From positions 6,268,254-6,332,253 of the forward strand of contig NC_052020.1 of NCBI RefSeq assembly GCF_015832195.1: a stretch of 64,000 bases of DNA. Direction: 5' to 3'. This document shows, piece by piece, positions 1-14,617 of this stretch. The translations under genes and the position numbers were made by a program. This DNA is from Motacilla alba alba (lineage: Eukaryota > Chordata > Aves > Passeriformes > Motacillidae). Under the pieces are notes generated by a model. That model was not told the origin of the DNA. It did no database searches and saw only the letters and a list, made by a program, of their open reading frames with translations. Every line of letters begins with the position of its first letter. Within the stretch, counting starts at the first letter, position 1.

Positions 1-1368
1 GTTTTGCTGATGAAGAGCAATAGGTTATCTTAGCCCTTGTACATACAAACTAGTTTTGCCACTAAATCTTGATCGTTGCATTTGTCACAGCTCCTCCTAT
101 TTCAGTGGGGTTTGCAGATTTCTCCTAGATGGGGGGAGGGGGAAATAATTTTCTAATTATGCTTTCCTTGGAGTTACCCAAAATCTTTGTACAGGCCACA
201 GTTTACATTTGTCACCAAAAGCTCTGATTGCTTAAGCAGAGGTGCTGCTGTAAGAGATTTATGGGTTATTAATTCCTAAAAAACCCATCAACTTTTGTTA
301 CAATAATGACATTTTTAGAATTTTATTATGGTAGAATACTGGAATTTTAGGTATTTGTGTGATCCACACATTTAGTGACCCAAGTACAAATGATCAGCCA
401 CATGTTGCCCCAGATAGTTTTCTGGAAAATTCCTTTCCAAACTAATTTGTGTGAGTTTAATTACACTGACAATTCAGAGACCTAGAAATGTAAGTCCAAA
501 ATTATTGCTGTCATAACAGCAGATCTGCTTAAACTCAGTCTCGAGGCTGTGCAGCTTTGATGTGCAATATGTAAAGGCTGAGCACAAGCAGCAATTTATG
601 TATTTTTGTTTAAAACCACATTTCTAGGGTTTAGCTCTTCCCCCACTGAAAAGAATGATCATTGTTGATGTAGTGCAAAGCTGTACTTAAGAACATTGCA
701 CTGGACATTTTTTTGCTATATTTTGTCATTCATTTAAGCTCTTCTGTGGCTTTATTTAGACCAAAGAGATAAAGAGAGATTATTTTGACCTAAAGCTTTA
801 TGTCTCTTTCATATTGCTAACAAAATTTTAGTCCAAGGGATAAAAATTTAGAATAATTAATTACAGATGCTGTCAGCTGCAACTGCAGTTTTTAAAGTTC
901 ATCATTTTACAAGATCAATCTTTTTTTGCATGCCTTGTAGTATTGTTAAGTAGGGAGTACTTGATCCATTTATTTGGAGAGTACAGAAATAAAGTGTTGT
1001 GCATAGCAGGTGGTGGTTTGCACATTTCTTACATTTGCTATTGTGGTCACAGTGGGTATTGTGTGGCTTAAGCTGCTCAAGGCGTTCAGCTGCCTCTCTT
1101 TTTTTTGGATTTAGGCATTCATTAGCCCAGTGAGATCAGTTTGTGTTCCTTTGGCTGGCGTGAACACTGCAGGATTTGATCCTGTGCATCTCCCAAGGTT
1201 AGCTGGAATTCAGAAATGCCGGAGATGAAGTCAAAACTGGCATGTGTGTGCGTGTATGTTTTAAGCTAATTTACAGTTGATATGTGTCTGCCAAAGCTAA
1301 AGGTTGGAAGAGTCTGTAATCTGTCAGAAAAAGCTTCCAGATTATTGCTGTAAATCCACCATGCTGAC

Positions 1369-1389
1369 AAAAAAAAAAAAAAAAAAAAA
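1369..1389 (+). repeat. Poly-A run
   Basis: This is a run of 21 A residues in intron 1. No retrotransposed body is recognised upstream of it. Confidence 0.9.
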
Positions 1390-4300
1390 GTCAGGCACTA
1401 ATGATTTTGGAGTTAAAACTTTCAAAAGGCTTTTTCAAAAACCTTCCAGATTTCTTTTTAAAATAAGAATAATGAGGATTTGAAATAGGATAATTCCTGC
1501 CAGGCTACTTTCTGACTTTCTTTTTGTTCCTGTTGAGTTTCAAATGCACACAAGAAGAAAGCCTTGCTGACTTCGCTTGGATATAAGTTTCTTCAGTTCA
1601 TTGCATGTTCATCAGGGAGTTTGTTTGGAATATCCTAATTCTATCTTGCAGTCTGTGAAACTCCCTGAATATTTCCTTTCCAGGTGTGATGGACCTTTCC
1701 TGTGTGTATACAAAACACTTAATATTTATCTTTGAAAATTTCTTCTGGCAAACCAGTCTTCATCACTCCCATCCAGGTTACTTTGTGCCTGGTTTCTCCA
1801 TCCCTGTTCTAAATCATTTGTGTATACACACCAGTGTTCCATGTGTTCCCTTGGGGTGTTCCCACTCTTTTTCTCAAACAGCATCTCATTTTTTTTACTG
1901 CCCTATTTTTAATCTCTTTAATTCTTCTCTGTTTTCGTTGTCTGACTTCAGCAATATAGTTTGTTTTTCTTCTCACATTTAGTGAAATTTCAGAATGCAG
2001 TGAGAGTTTCAGTAGCTGTGTAATCAGTCAGTACATAAAGTTTGACCCATCTTACACACTTTTTGTCTCACTGGGCATCTGTCTGCAGCTATATAAAATT
2101 CCTTTAGAGCTCCTTTTTAAAACTTTCTGCTTCTTTTGTTGTTTGCAGGAGGTTCATGGCTATGGAGTTCGTGGTTTCACCAGTACAGATTAAGGCATTC
2201 CAAAAGCTGTTTCTCACATCTATCCAATTTTATAAATAATTGCAACTTGTAATTCCGTACAAATTATCCCACTATTACAGAAGGGAATGCACAATGCAAA
2301 TTAGGAAATGATCAATGAGACCAACAGTCTTATGATCTTCTGTTTCCATTTGTAGCAGATGTTTTACCCATTTAAAAGAGGAGTTTGTTTTTTTCCCCCT
2401 GGAGAAGTGAAATGGATGAGATTGATGCCTAGTTATTCCATCTCTTTTTGGGAAGCCTACCCTGAATAGGCTGATCTCAAGTGTTCATTATGCTAAGTTC
2501 TCTCTGCACAGCAGAAAGGAAAAGTGAGTTTCCTGAGCCTGGCTGCAGGGAAATGCAGCAGGTATTGAGTTGTTCTCGCTGAGTGCTCTCCTATTCCCTC
2601 TAGTAGGGCTGGTGTAGGATATGTGTAGCTGTGGCATTACCTGCTGTAAAGAGATTTTAGGTCCATTAGCAACTAAATACAAGAGAAAACAGATCTGGTA
2701 TTGCTTCAAAAATATGTAAAACTCTAAAGAGAAAATTCTCTTATCAGTACAATTCTGGTTTTTTTTAAGCTATACCAGTTTACTCGGGGTAATACAAGAC
2801 ACAAATCCAAACCAGTTGCTCAAATTTTGTTTTCTTCTGAGGTTGTGCTCTCTCCTGCAGTAGATCATGCATCAAGAAAGGGTATTATTTCTCCAGATGC
2901 CACTAAGGCATTCATGATAACAAAAGTCTAATGTAAACTTTTCTTCCTTTTTGTTTTTGTTTTAAGTTGACAAACATTAAAGACGACTAATGAGTTAAAA
3001 AAACCCAAAAACACAGAGGTGAGAAATTAGGCTTAGCAGGTAAACAGAAGGTGAGGGGCTGGCCCAGTTTTGTCCATTTGTTGTTTTTTTTCTAAGTTCA
3101 GGGGTGTTTCACAAACAAGGAGTGGGGAAACCTCGAGGTGCAGCAGGCATGGGCATGGTGCCTGTCATCTGTTCTGCTCAGGAGATGGACTTGAGGAGCA
3201 GAAGAGGCAGCCAAGGCCTCTGAAGAGAGAGATAAATCTCATATTCCTAAGGGAACAAAGAGCACCAAGCAGACTTGCTGTCACCTGGAAATTAGAGTTA
3301 GCAGAGTTGAAGCCTGGGGTTCTGAGGACCTGCCAGTGGTGACATAGTGGACAGGACAGGCTGTGGATATACTGTGTTATGCCTCTGTTGTACAAATTTC
3401 TATTTCTGTTTTATATTACACTAAAACTTGCCTTTTTTTGTCCTGATTTTTGAAGTTTTTGAGCTTCTTTGTGGAGTTTGATGTAGGAAAAAAATTGATA
3501 AAGCAGATCTTGTCCAAATTACTTGTCTGCCTTGGGGTCCTCTCACTGTTTTTTTTTTTGTTGGCTGGTGGGGTTTTTGTGGGTTCAGTAGCTTTCTAAG
3601 GCAGCCTGAGGAATCAGGATTTGCTGCTGACGTTTGGGCTGTGGCTAATGAGGAAAGAGAAGGCTTGGCCATTGTGGCTTCCCCTATTCTGGAAAAGGTG
3701 TCACCTTGACTCTTCCCTGTGCAGCAGCATCACTCTTCCTGCCAGCTTCTCTTAGCTGCAGAAGGTGTAACATTTTTATATCTGCTCTCATTCTCAAGTT
3801 AATGTCTTGTTCCTGCCTACCTTATTCGTTCTGTACCTGTCTCTTGTTCTGTTGTCATTGTGTTATAAAGAGCAAATTGACTAGTCAAGATGATTTCTTT
3901 CCTGCTGCTGCTAGGAGCCAGTGATGATAAAATAGCTAAAAGCAGTTCCCAAAATAGCAGTGCACAGGTATAGGTTTGCCAGAGAGATTGGAAGGTGATT
4001 ACTCTATAGGTCCTTCTGTAGTGTTACAAGTCAGACCCAGCACTGTGAACAAAAACTGCTCTTTGTTCCTTTGATGGATTTTTCTTCCTTTTTTTTCTCC
4101 TTTTCTTGGGAGCTGGAAACCAGAACAGACCTTAATTGCAACAGGACCAGCAGCATCTTCAGCCACTTCAACTTTTCTTTCCTTCCCAGATTAAGGGGAA
4201 GCAGTTTTTCACCTCAGGAACATCCAAAATTCAGTCTCGGGATTCACTTCTTATCCTGAAGGCTCAGCGCATTGAGAGATGAAGCAGTAATTTTGTTAAA

Positions 4301-7300
4301 ATGGAAGGCTTGGAATCTAACATTTTTTGGTCATTTGGCAGCTTTCCCTCCCTTTTTTCTGCACCCCTCTCTGTGTGGAAGATTTACAGTGGTAGTTGTT
4401 GCCATGGCACTAAGCAGGACGAGGTGTCTACTCCAGTCTCAAAACTGGATGTTTACGGCCGTATCATGAAAAATTATCCCTTCTGACAACTTGGGGTTGT
4501 TTACACAGAATTAACACACCACTCCTCTTCTTCCAAAGTGGAGAGAGGCTCTTCAGGTCATTCCTTGTGTGTCAAGACAAATGTGAGCTTCAGCAGTGCT
4601 GGAAAAGCCTCAGAATCAGCTCTGTCCTTCCACTCCCTCGTTAGCTGTTCAAATGAACAACCGCTTCACGCCCTGCCGAGCAGCTGATTGGCCTTGGAGG
4701 GAAGAAGCATCTGAAGCAGTATTAATGTTTCATTCAAAATCATGAGAGCCAGGGAGGAGGGGAATTAGGGAATTCAAAACCCCAAATCAGGACTGCCTTT
4801 TATTTCACCAGGTCCTGTTCTCTTTGAGCAGCATGCCAAATTTTCTCCTGCACTGGATTTCCTCTCAGGATGGTCTTGCTGCCTTTGTGAGGTGTTTTGC
4901 CAAGGGTAAATTTAACAGCTCTCTTCCCTTTGCTTTTCTTTCTCCATTGTCTGCTTCTTTCCCCCATCCCTGTTGACATTATCTGCTATGACATATGCTG
5001 TACAGGGGATGGAGAGGCAAAGAAACTGTGCAGTCCCTCCATCCTCTTCTCTTTTCCTTTCTCAAGTCTTCACTGCTGCATCAAGGCCAGTGAAAAATCC
5101 CTTTTTATTTTCTCACCAAGCACAGCAGATCAGAAAGCTGAAAAATCAGTGCCTTAAAATGCTATCTCAAAGATATGTGAGCAAACTGGCTGTGATAAAA
5201 CAATCAGTAAAGGAGTGTAGTGGGTTCCATGACAGCAAGAACAGCCAGCTGCATCTGGGAAATATGTAAGTCCTTGGACTCCAGCTGTATAAAACTTCCC
5301 AAGCTGTAAAAGAAGAGCAATTCATTCTCTTTTGTGGCAGTCCCAGTGGTTTGAGACGTAGTTGGCAACTAATAATTGCAATCATGGAGTCACTGACATT
5401 AAAAGAAACATCACCTCACAGTGGGTATTCACATAAGATCTTGGATTCCTTGTACGTAGTATAGCACGTGCTGGGGCTGTTAAATTTGCAGATGTCACTC
5501 TAATAAATAAAAATAGTTTTATTAGGACAGGAATAGAAAAAACATTAGATACAGAAGTGTTGCATAACCAGCCTTGAGGAGCAGGGAAGCTCCCCTTCTG
5601 CAGCATTCAAGAAGTACTGTTCCCAGTAAATGACAGCAAATAGATCCTAAATCCCTAGGTCATCCTGAGATAAATATTAATACCACTGTTTTCAAAAACT
5701 CAAATATTGCTTATTCTTTTACCTGTTAGCCTCTGGAAAAAAAAAATAAGGGGAAAAAGCAAGCTTTGACAGAGTATTTCCTGACTCAGCAGTTGAATGG
5801 GAGGAACGATGCTGACGCACTTGGTTCAAGGTAATGGAAGGACTTCACCCCAGCTGAGGAGAGCTATGAACACACAAAACAGCACAGGAGGTGCCTGCCT
5901 GAAAATCCTGCTAATCAAGTATTACTCAACAATCCGTTAATACAAATGTGTTTGACTCAGGGATGTTTTTTAGAGACAGGAGTCATGCTGTAGTTGACTG
6001 CCATAGATTACTGGTTGGAGACTGTGAAAACGAAGGCTGTTTTTTTGGAATTGTGCATTTGAGATGTGATCTTGTAGAAATCTGTCAGTGTTGGTTTTCC
6101 CTACCCTTTCAGCTGCTTCTTTCAGTAGTGATGTGCAGTAAAAATTCCATCTAATGCCCTGTCTGTAATCAGCAGAGAAAGCAGGGCATGTCTCAAGTGT
6201 GATGTCAGTAAAGCGTTGAGCAGAAAACAGCCTAAAAACAGCCAAGAGAAAACTGTAGGCCCAAGGATTTAGGTGGAAAGTAGCCAGCCTGAATATGGCT
6301 CACTCTATTTTCATAGCAAACGCAAAATAAGAGCCTGGGCTTTGCTGGGGCCTCTCAGCACTTTACTCTTATAAATAATAAACAGAATACATTTTCCTCC
6401 TGTGTGGGTTAGCAAATAGAAATGTGCCTCTGTTATCAGCAAGGAAGCCATAATTGAGAGGCAGTGATTTTGTGGGATGCACATTCAAATGGGACTAAAT
6501 AAAAGCATGAGGAGGATTTCAAAACTTCTATTTCTGTGCTGGGTTTCACATGTTCAGCCATGGAATTTATTCATGATACCTTTTTGCAAGCTTGGATTTA
6601 CATTCTCAGACTCAAATCATGCCACTCACTACAGCCCGTATCTGACACAGCAACAGCTCTAACAGGGTAACTTCAGGTAATCTTTTGCATATCCCAGCGT
6701 TTTGCTGTTTACTGCCCCATTTTCAGCATAATTTCAGACTTCTGAGTGTTTGCTTTCATGGCCTGGCTTGGATTGCAAATACACATCTTGGTGTGACACC
6801 ATTTGAGACTGAAACTGAAAGGAATATGGTCATGGTAATCCTGTTCACATTATTGTAGCAAATGTAGAAATGCAGAATAAAACATCTTTTTCTTGGAGAG
6901 GGACACGTTTCTAATATGCCCCATTTCCAGTTCCCCTTCACATTTGGGATTAAAGAGTGTCTTTTTACTGGCTCTATTTACTTGTTCTTAAGGATATCTA
7001 TTTGTTTATTCATTTCATTGTGCCTCAATGGATGTTGTGCTCACGTTTAGGAAACTTACAGAATTAATTACCCACCCCTTACATGAACGTCCTCTAGAGA
7101 AATTACAGTGGGTAACTCTACTCAACAACCCACTAACAGCATAACTTTCACAAGTCTGGAGGTTTGGAACATGCAGTTCCCGGAAGTGCTTGGTCTTTTT
7201 CCCTTCTTCTTTTTTGTCAGTTTTTTTCTTAATGAATGTAATGTCATGCCTACAAGTGAAAAGTTCTTAACATTCACATTTAGTCATTCTAAAAATTATC

Positions 7301-10300
7301 CTTTTTTTCCTATAATCATCTGCGTCAGCCCAATGGTGGGAATTGTTTTGATTTTAAGGACATAGGATCACAAGGACTTCCTGAGAAAAGGATGTGTACA
7401 AGCACCTGAGTCTAAAGAAAATATTTAAAGTACTGTTCATGTAATTCAGTTTTAGGTATTTTTTTCCCTAATATACTCAAGCTATCAGACGAGTGATTTT
7501 ATTTTCTTCTTTCAACCTCATTTCTTTATTTATTTTGAGGGGCCATGTAGAACCAAGAGAAGAAGTAGATATTGGTAGGTGCCTTATCTACCTGTGTTGG
7601 ATGACAAAGAAAAAAGTACCAAGTTCTCAAAAATTATACTAAAATCATTCCACTGAAGTGGCTGAAAAGTTAGTAAATCCCATCAGTGTATTCCAGCTAG
7701 CAAGAAAAGTGGGGTGTAGCTGTCCCTGGAGAAATGAGAACCCCCATTTTTAGAGACCAGAAGATGAAAAAACGGTGGCTATACATTTACCATCCACTGT
7801 GTTTGTTTTTCCCTTAGAAGTAGCAGAACTTTTTAAGTTCTTCAAAGCCAAGGAAAACCCTAGATTTGAGAGCAATCCAGCTGAGCAAGTCTTGGAGGAG
7901 GAGAGAAGACATGAAAGCTCAGTGTTTCCACTTCTGTTCTCTTAAGTCTCCCACAGCAGGGGTGTTCTGGGTTTTAGGAACAAAGGGCTGACACCAACAT
8001 CTTCCTTGTAATTCTGGGAGGGAGATGAGGAGAGCAGTGGTTCTCCCCTTGGGATACGCCCAAGGAAGAGCAGCCAGGAGTCTGCAGGAAGAAGGTTTCA
8101 GGGCTGATGGTCCCTTCTCTACATCCCATTTGTTTGTGTGCATCCACCTGGAGAGCCTGGTGCGTGCATCATGTGAAAAGTGTATCACTGATTATAATTG
8201 AACTCATCTTAAAAAACCTGTGCCATACCCTGTGATTATAATTTCTCTCTCTGGTAAGGTTGTTTATCTTCTCTTTCTTGTTTATTGCTTGAGTGAAGCT
8301 AGCACATTTGAAATTCTGTTTTAGAAGTAGGATACTGTGCAACTGGTGGTATTTCACTGCAGAATAACCCCCAGAGGGATTTGTAATCCCCTGGTACTAT
8401 CATCCAATAGTGAGCCAAATTGAATAATGAGCTCGGTGCTATGAATTCAGCCTCATACTCAGCCTCATTCTGCATTGGTTAGCATTGCTTAGAAATTAAT
8501 TAATTATTACTCTGCATTTATGCTATCAATGACATCCAGAGGCTGGCCTAAAACACTCTGGAGCTGCTGGCAGCAGCAGCAGCAATATATGTACATGCAG
8601 ATATGTTTATGTACGTGCAGATATTTTGTTCTCCCTCTATAAATATGTGCTGTAGACTGTTTTTCAAAGGAGCTTTTACTGCATCTTCCCTACAGCTAGA
8701 CACAAGCAGACAGTACATGCTGGACATCAGTCAAAGATGCACAATGACACATAGTTTGCTATTAATGTTTACAGGATTTGCAATGTTGTAATTGATTTTG
8801 GCACTGAAAGTGCAGTCTGGTAAATTGCTTGTCACCCTTGTTTCATCCCCAGTCTCATTGAGAATCTCATATGCAATTAACCATAATTGCAATACTGTAT
8901 TTATTCTGAGGCACACAGCACATTGCTGGTTTGTTGTTTGGTTCTCAAAAATGGTGAGTTAATTGCTTACAAAAACACAGCTCAAAATAAGGGGACTTTT
9001 GTGGTGAGGGACTTTTCTTCAGAGTAGAAAATTATGGAGACTTTAACATCATCCATGTTCCAAACTCATGGCCCTCCTGTACTTGAAATCTCCCTGGCTT
9101 CAGGGACAGGACCTTGTGCATTAAGGCATGACAAGTCAATCTCCATTACCAAACTGTGGGACACAGCAAGAAGAGCTGGATTCTGTGCACACCAGGACCA
9201 AAGTTAACAAGTTCTTGTGCTGTCTGTAAGACAGAGCAATTCCTTCTGCATGTGGAACTGGACAGGAGTTCTTTAAAGCCATGAATTTGCTCCACATCCT
9301 CTAGGTCACAAGGTAGAAGCAGCACTGAATGGCTCACATGAATTCCTCTGCCAGTTTATCCTGGCAATATTTTCTATTTAAACAGCCAAGGCTCCAGAAT
9401 TAGCATGGACTGTCTAGAAACCTCAATAAAAACTAAGAGCTTTGCCAAGAAACAGTCTAGGACAGAAAAAAAAAAAAAAAAAGTGAAGCCCTTCTCACAG
9501 ATCAACAACAGAAATCTGCAAAATTTTCCTTCCCAGGAATGAAGAGCTGCATTGTCTCCTGCTGTCATCCAAGGGCTGGATGCTGGAGGACAGGAGGTCT
9601 GGTTCTCAAATTTAGGGTGAGGGCACCTGCTCTTTTCACATGGTAGTGGATTGGTCAAGGAAGACCTAATCAGACATTTCGTTGCTATCCTTGCTAAAGC
9701 AGAGGATACTCTTCAGTTCCTCGTATTAAGAAACTAGCTGTTCTAATTTTTTTTTGAGAAAATAATTTCAGGAGGTAAGATACAGATCCAGCTAAATTAA
9801 CTTAATTAAAGAAAATGCCAATCCAGTCTAATACATTTTCTAGTAGGGAGTGTAAATTCTGCTTGCTGCAAGCACAAAATATCTCCAAGAGTCTGGATTT
9901 GACAAATAGTGGCAATAATTGTACATGTAAGACATTAAAAATATTTTTTATCAGAAGCTGGATGAAAAAAGGAATTTTTTCCCCAACTCTTGCAAATTCA
10001 AAAAAACAAGCCTAAATACCATGAACTGATTTCCAGGATATTCAAACTAGTTTAGATCTTACTTTTCATCCAGTTAATTATTTTGCCATTCTCCATTCAA
10101 TAATTATCAGATTAAGGTTCTTATGTAATTTGTAAAGTGATCTTTTGATAACAAAAGATTATAAAAGAAATGCTGCAGAGTTTGCTTCAGAAGAAGGCGC
10201 AGCAAGATTGAAATCTGCAGAATTCCAACTTGAAAGAGGCTATTAACTTTGATAGCAATTGCATGTACCATTACAGTTGCATATTCCACTAGAAAATGGG

Positions 10301-10483
10301 CTGCATCACTTGGGGCATGGAAGACAACTACAAATCTTTACTGTAGGAATCATTAAAGATTGTAGATAAATACCATTCCTTGCATTTTCTGCTCAGATAT
10401 TCCAGAATTGCTACATTTATCAAAACCTCTGTTTCATATTTTTTTTTTATTACAGTGGTTGATTATAACTGATTTGGAATTTT

Positions 10484-10936
10484 GTAGTTGCACAAGGAAG
10501 GACGTGAACCAGAGAAAGGCCAACAAGATTATTAGAGAGATGGAGCATCTCTCCTACAAGGAAAAGCTGAGAAAAATGGGTTTGTTCAGCCCAGAAAAGA
10601 GAAGGTGACCTAAATGTGGCCTTCCAGTACCTGAAGGGAGCCCACAAGAAAGAGGGAGAGGGACTTTTTACAAGTGCCTGTGGTGACAGGACAAAGGGAA
10701 ATGGCTCCACACTGAAGGATTGTGGGTTTAGATTAGATATTAGGAAAAATTTCTTCGCTGTGAGGGTGGTGAGGCCCAGAGAAGTTGTGGGTGACTCATC
10801 CCTGGAATTGTCCCAGGCCAGGTTGGATGGAGCTCTGAGCAACCTGGTCTATTGGAAAGTGTCCCTGCCCTTGGCAGATGGTTTGGAAGTAGATGATTTT
10901 TAAGGTCCCTTCCAACCCAAACCATTCTATTCATGA
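10484..10936 (+). mobile_element. CR1 LINE, 3' end including the end of ORF2 and the 3' UTR
   Basis: About 450 bp matches the familiar avian CR1 3' region read in the sense direction. It starts with the stretch for the RT C-terminus (GGAGCATCTCTCCTACAAGG and TTCAGCCCAGAAAAGAGAAG). It continues through TTAGATATTAGGAAAAATTTCTTC and GCCAGGTTGGATGGAGCTCT, and ends TTCCAACCCAAACCATTCTA. The open frames on both strands here come from this element, not host genes. It is 5'-truncated, as most CR1 copies are. Confidence 0.93.
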
Positions 10937-12274
10937 TATTTCAGTCTTCATGATTCAGTGATATCAGTGATTCATGGTATTTCAGTCTTCCTAGAATCTA
11001 CTCTGGAAAAAAAAAAAGAAATCCTTCTGCTTTACAACCTAAGAACTGATTCTCAGCATGAGTTTTTTTACTCTGCAGGGTTGGTGACGTGACTTTTCAG
11101 CTGCCTGTATGGCTTTCCTTCTCCAAAATCTGTTCATCCTCTCCGCCCTTCACATGTTGGCCGTGTGCCTGCTGAAAGCAGGTGCATTTGGAGAAATGAC
11201 AGCTTTCTCAGGACTCAGTTATTTAATTAACTCGTTTTTACCTGGATTATTTGAAAAAGCTATCCCAACTGTCTGGCGGTCAATGCCTTGCTTGTGTGCT
11301 GAGCAATGCTTGTCAAACTCCCTGCTTCCCTCCTCTTCAGTTGCATCACGCTTCTCTAGAGGCAACTGGAAAGCTGCTAGACTCACAGTGAGGAGTGAGA
11401 AGATCCAGGTTCCATTTTTAACTTTTCAAACTGTTTTCCAAAGGCTCACCTTGAGAACTGTGCTGCATCTTGGGTTTCTATTCTGTCTCTTGATTTGCCT
11501 ATTTCTAAAAAGACATTTAAGTAACTTTGACAATTATAAATGGAAAAGCTACTTAGTGATTAACAGTTTAATCACTGAGATAATTTAACAGCTTTGTTCT
11601 ATGGTCTATGTGGTATTGTGACTAGAAAAACAAACAATTCTTCAAATATCCACTAGGGTTTCTGAACACATTTCTGTGCTGTTTACATTCCATTAACATT
11701 CTACTGATCACATTTACTCACAGTGATTTTAACTGTGTCTGTCCAGACACATTTTAATGCTTTCTCACAGCTTTCATGAGTAAATCTTGATTAAAAAAAA
11801 AAACAAACAAAAACAATTACCCTATCAACAATGGCAGATTCACTGATTATCTAAATAAGGACAGAAGGCTGTCACTTATGTCTCAGATATATAGCAGAGG
11901 TCATTAAACTTAAATAAAGACTGAAAAAAATAGCTTGCAAATTGCTCTTTAAAACAGTATAAATTACATCTTTCCAATTAAAAATCTGAATTTTTGTATC
12001 TTTTCCTATTAGTATGATATTTGAAAGCACAGGAGAAAAATATTTTTAATGGACCTTCATGTCATAATCCAGGAGGTCAATATTGTAAATTGATGGACAT
12101 TAATGAAGTAACTGTGCAGCAGAGAGGTGGTCTGGAGACTTGGACAAGAAAGTGTCAACTCCTCTTCATCACTCCTGAAGAGTAATTGAATGAGTCCTTA
12201 AATTGGGGTTCATAGGTGCATGGATGGTTTAGCTTTGTAATTCTGAGCTCACTGATGACTGATGACATCTTCAT

Positions 12275-12440
12275 TGAATCACAGCATAGAATCTTTGAGG
12301 GTGGAAAAGCCCCTTTAGGATCGAGTCCAACTCTTAAGCCAACACTGGGAATTGCACAAAAACCAGGCCCTGAGTGCCAAGGTGCCACATCTAGACACCT
12401 TTTAAACACCTCCAGGGAGGGAGATTTGGCCCCTGTAAGG
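12275..12440 (-). mobile_element. CR1 LINE 3' fragment, inverted
   Basis: The plus strand reads GAATCACAGCATAGAATC, then GGATCGAGTCCAACTCTTAA, AGTGCCAAGGTGCCACATCT and TTTAAACACCTCCAGGGAGG. This is the reverse complement of the terminal part of a CR1 3' UTR. It is diverged and lacks the 5' remainder. Confidence 0.88.
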
Positions 12441-14562
12441 TAAGGAGGGAAGTTTGCCTTTGGCTTTCTCTCTCAGCGCCATCAAAACAGAGCAAGGACC
12501 TGTGGCTCCAGCCATACACATTTATCCTACTCAGCATTAGTCATTTTTTAGGCCACCAAAGCCCTACAGGCTTATATTGATAAATAGAATTTATTAAGCT
12601 TATGTCAGTGGTAATTTTTTATGTATTTAATATATACTTCAGAATCTAATCTTTCCACCATGCTGATGTATCTTAGACTTGGGATGGCCTTGTGTGAGTG
12701 TGTATGTCAGAGGGGAGGGATATAGAGAGGGAGAAGAACAGAAAGGAGAAACCTCTGAAAACACAAACCAAAGTAAATGGGTGTGGATCCATCTGCAGTG
12801 TTGGAAAGATGGAGTGTATGAAGTGTGCCTGTTCATTCATTGTCACAGAGGGAAATAGATTAAAATCTTCAGGACAGTTTTAAGATATTAACCATTCATA
12901 TTTTAATTGCTGGATATTTTTACATGCATCAAATTAACACACTTCTTTAAAGTGGTTGATACTCTTAAATAGGGTTCAACATGTAGCCATTGCTAAATGA
13001 CTTTTTGTATGAGCATAAGAGCTTCTGATCCTTTCTGTGGCCTTAGAGCCTGGTGTTCAGAGGTTTCTTGACTTGTAGCTCACAGTGATTTTAAATAACT
13101 AAAATAAAAACGCCTCCTGTTTTTCTTAGTTACAAAATCTACCAGGCCCTTTGCAGCTTTTGAAACCCCCAGAGAGATGCAAGGCTAATGTGTTTGGTGA
13201 AGTTACCATCAGCCTTAAAACCCTGAAATGCTGAAGCATTACTATCTTGACCTTTATGTCGAGATGAATGAAAAATAAATTAACTTTTAGGACAGCAGGC
13301 CCTTCTGCAGAACTGCATTTGTTGGAAACTGTCTGGTTTTACATAGAGGCAGAAGGGCAAAAATAGGCTGTTTTTCATAAATGCTGAAATGTCTTCGTCT
13401 TGATGGTTGCCAGAATTTCTAGCCTTAAAGAATTAGTTATTGATACTGTTCTGTGGCATTTCTGGTTTATTTTTCTATGGGTGCAAAGCTATGGGTGTTG
13501 TTAACAGGGAGGTACCAGAGGGATCAGGGTTGGCAGCATGTAGGGTTAAACAAAGTCTCATCTTTGTCCCTTGTCCCCCACCTGTCTCCTTCTAAAGATG
13601 TGTTTTCCTTATGAATCCAGCAGGTTCTCAGCAGCTCCTGACCTTTTCACAGTAAGTGATTTGTTGAGTGTGCCCCTTTGGCTGCGTGGCAGGGCCATGT
13701 TTCTCCAGGTATAGGTGCCCAGCTTGACTCAGAAAATTTAAGGGCATGTTAATACACTAATCTTCCTGAGTCACTGACAGAAGTTTTGCATCCCATCCGT
13801 GAACTCTGCCATTTATGTTGGAGAGCAGCAATCCCATGGTTGCTTCACTGATGCATGGTTCAGCTTTATTATCATCGCGATTTTTTTTCCTCTTTTTAAT
13901 CTATCACAGCTCAATCAAAGTGCTTAAATCAGCAGCTGTAGAGAGTAAAGCCCTGAATTCATCCCTCAGTGAACTACACTACCTGCAGTTTGGTGTTCCC
14001 TGAGAAAGCTGCAGAATTGGATGCCTCCTGCCCACTGTGGAGTGAGAAATACAAGAAGAAAAACCCCTCAAGCTGTCCAGTTTCAATTTCACATTCACAA
14101 CTAAATACAACACGAAATGATTCAGTTCATAAAAAATTGTTCTGTTTACAAGAGTTGTTGCTACTTGTTCTTTCTACAGATTGCTTTTAAATAAAATGTC
14201 TTGCATGGCTGTACAATTAAACCCAAGAAAACAGCAATCCAGATCTATTCAAATCTTACTCAAAGCATACATTCTTTAGTATATGCTTTGCAAAAATAAG
14301 CAAGTTGAAGTTCTTTTCCATATTCAGATTTTCCAAAATTAGGAAGGCTTCCAAGAGCATCTCAGCTTTAAAATAATCCATGTCTAGGAATGAAAAAGCA
14401 GAAGAGCAGTCTGAATGATAATATTATCAAATCTGTTTCTCAGTTCTGTTCTTTAGCTCCTGCATTCCTAAGATGTTTCACTTCAGATTTCTCTTGATTT
14501 TCTCTGTTTTCATATCTGTTCTGCAGTTTTCTCTTAGACAGTGCTGTTGACAGACAAGACAT

Positions 14563-14617
14563 TTGGACTTGATCTTAAGGATCTTTTCCAAGCCAAATGA
14601 TTCTATGATTTTATGAC
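14563..14617 (+). mobile_element. Short CR1 3'-tail fragment
   Basis: TTGGACTTGATCTTAAGGAT is followed by TTTTCCAAGCCAAATGATTC and TATGATTTTATGA. This is the last 55 or so bases of a CR1 element, including the degenerate ATTCTATGATT terminal repeats. Confidence 0.75.

Noticed and set aside
10450..10934. Open frames of up to 130 residues on both strands
   Set aside because: They lie on a CR1 LINE 3' end and are explained by that element.
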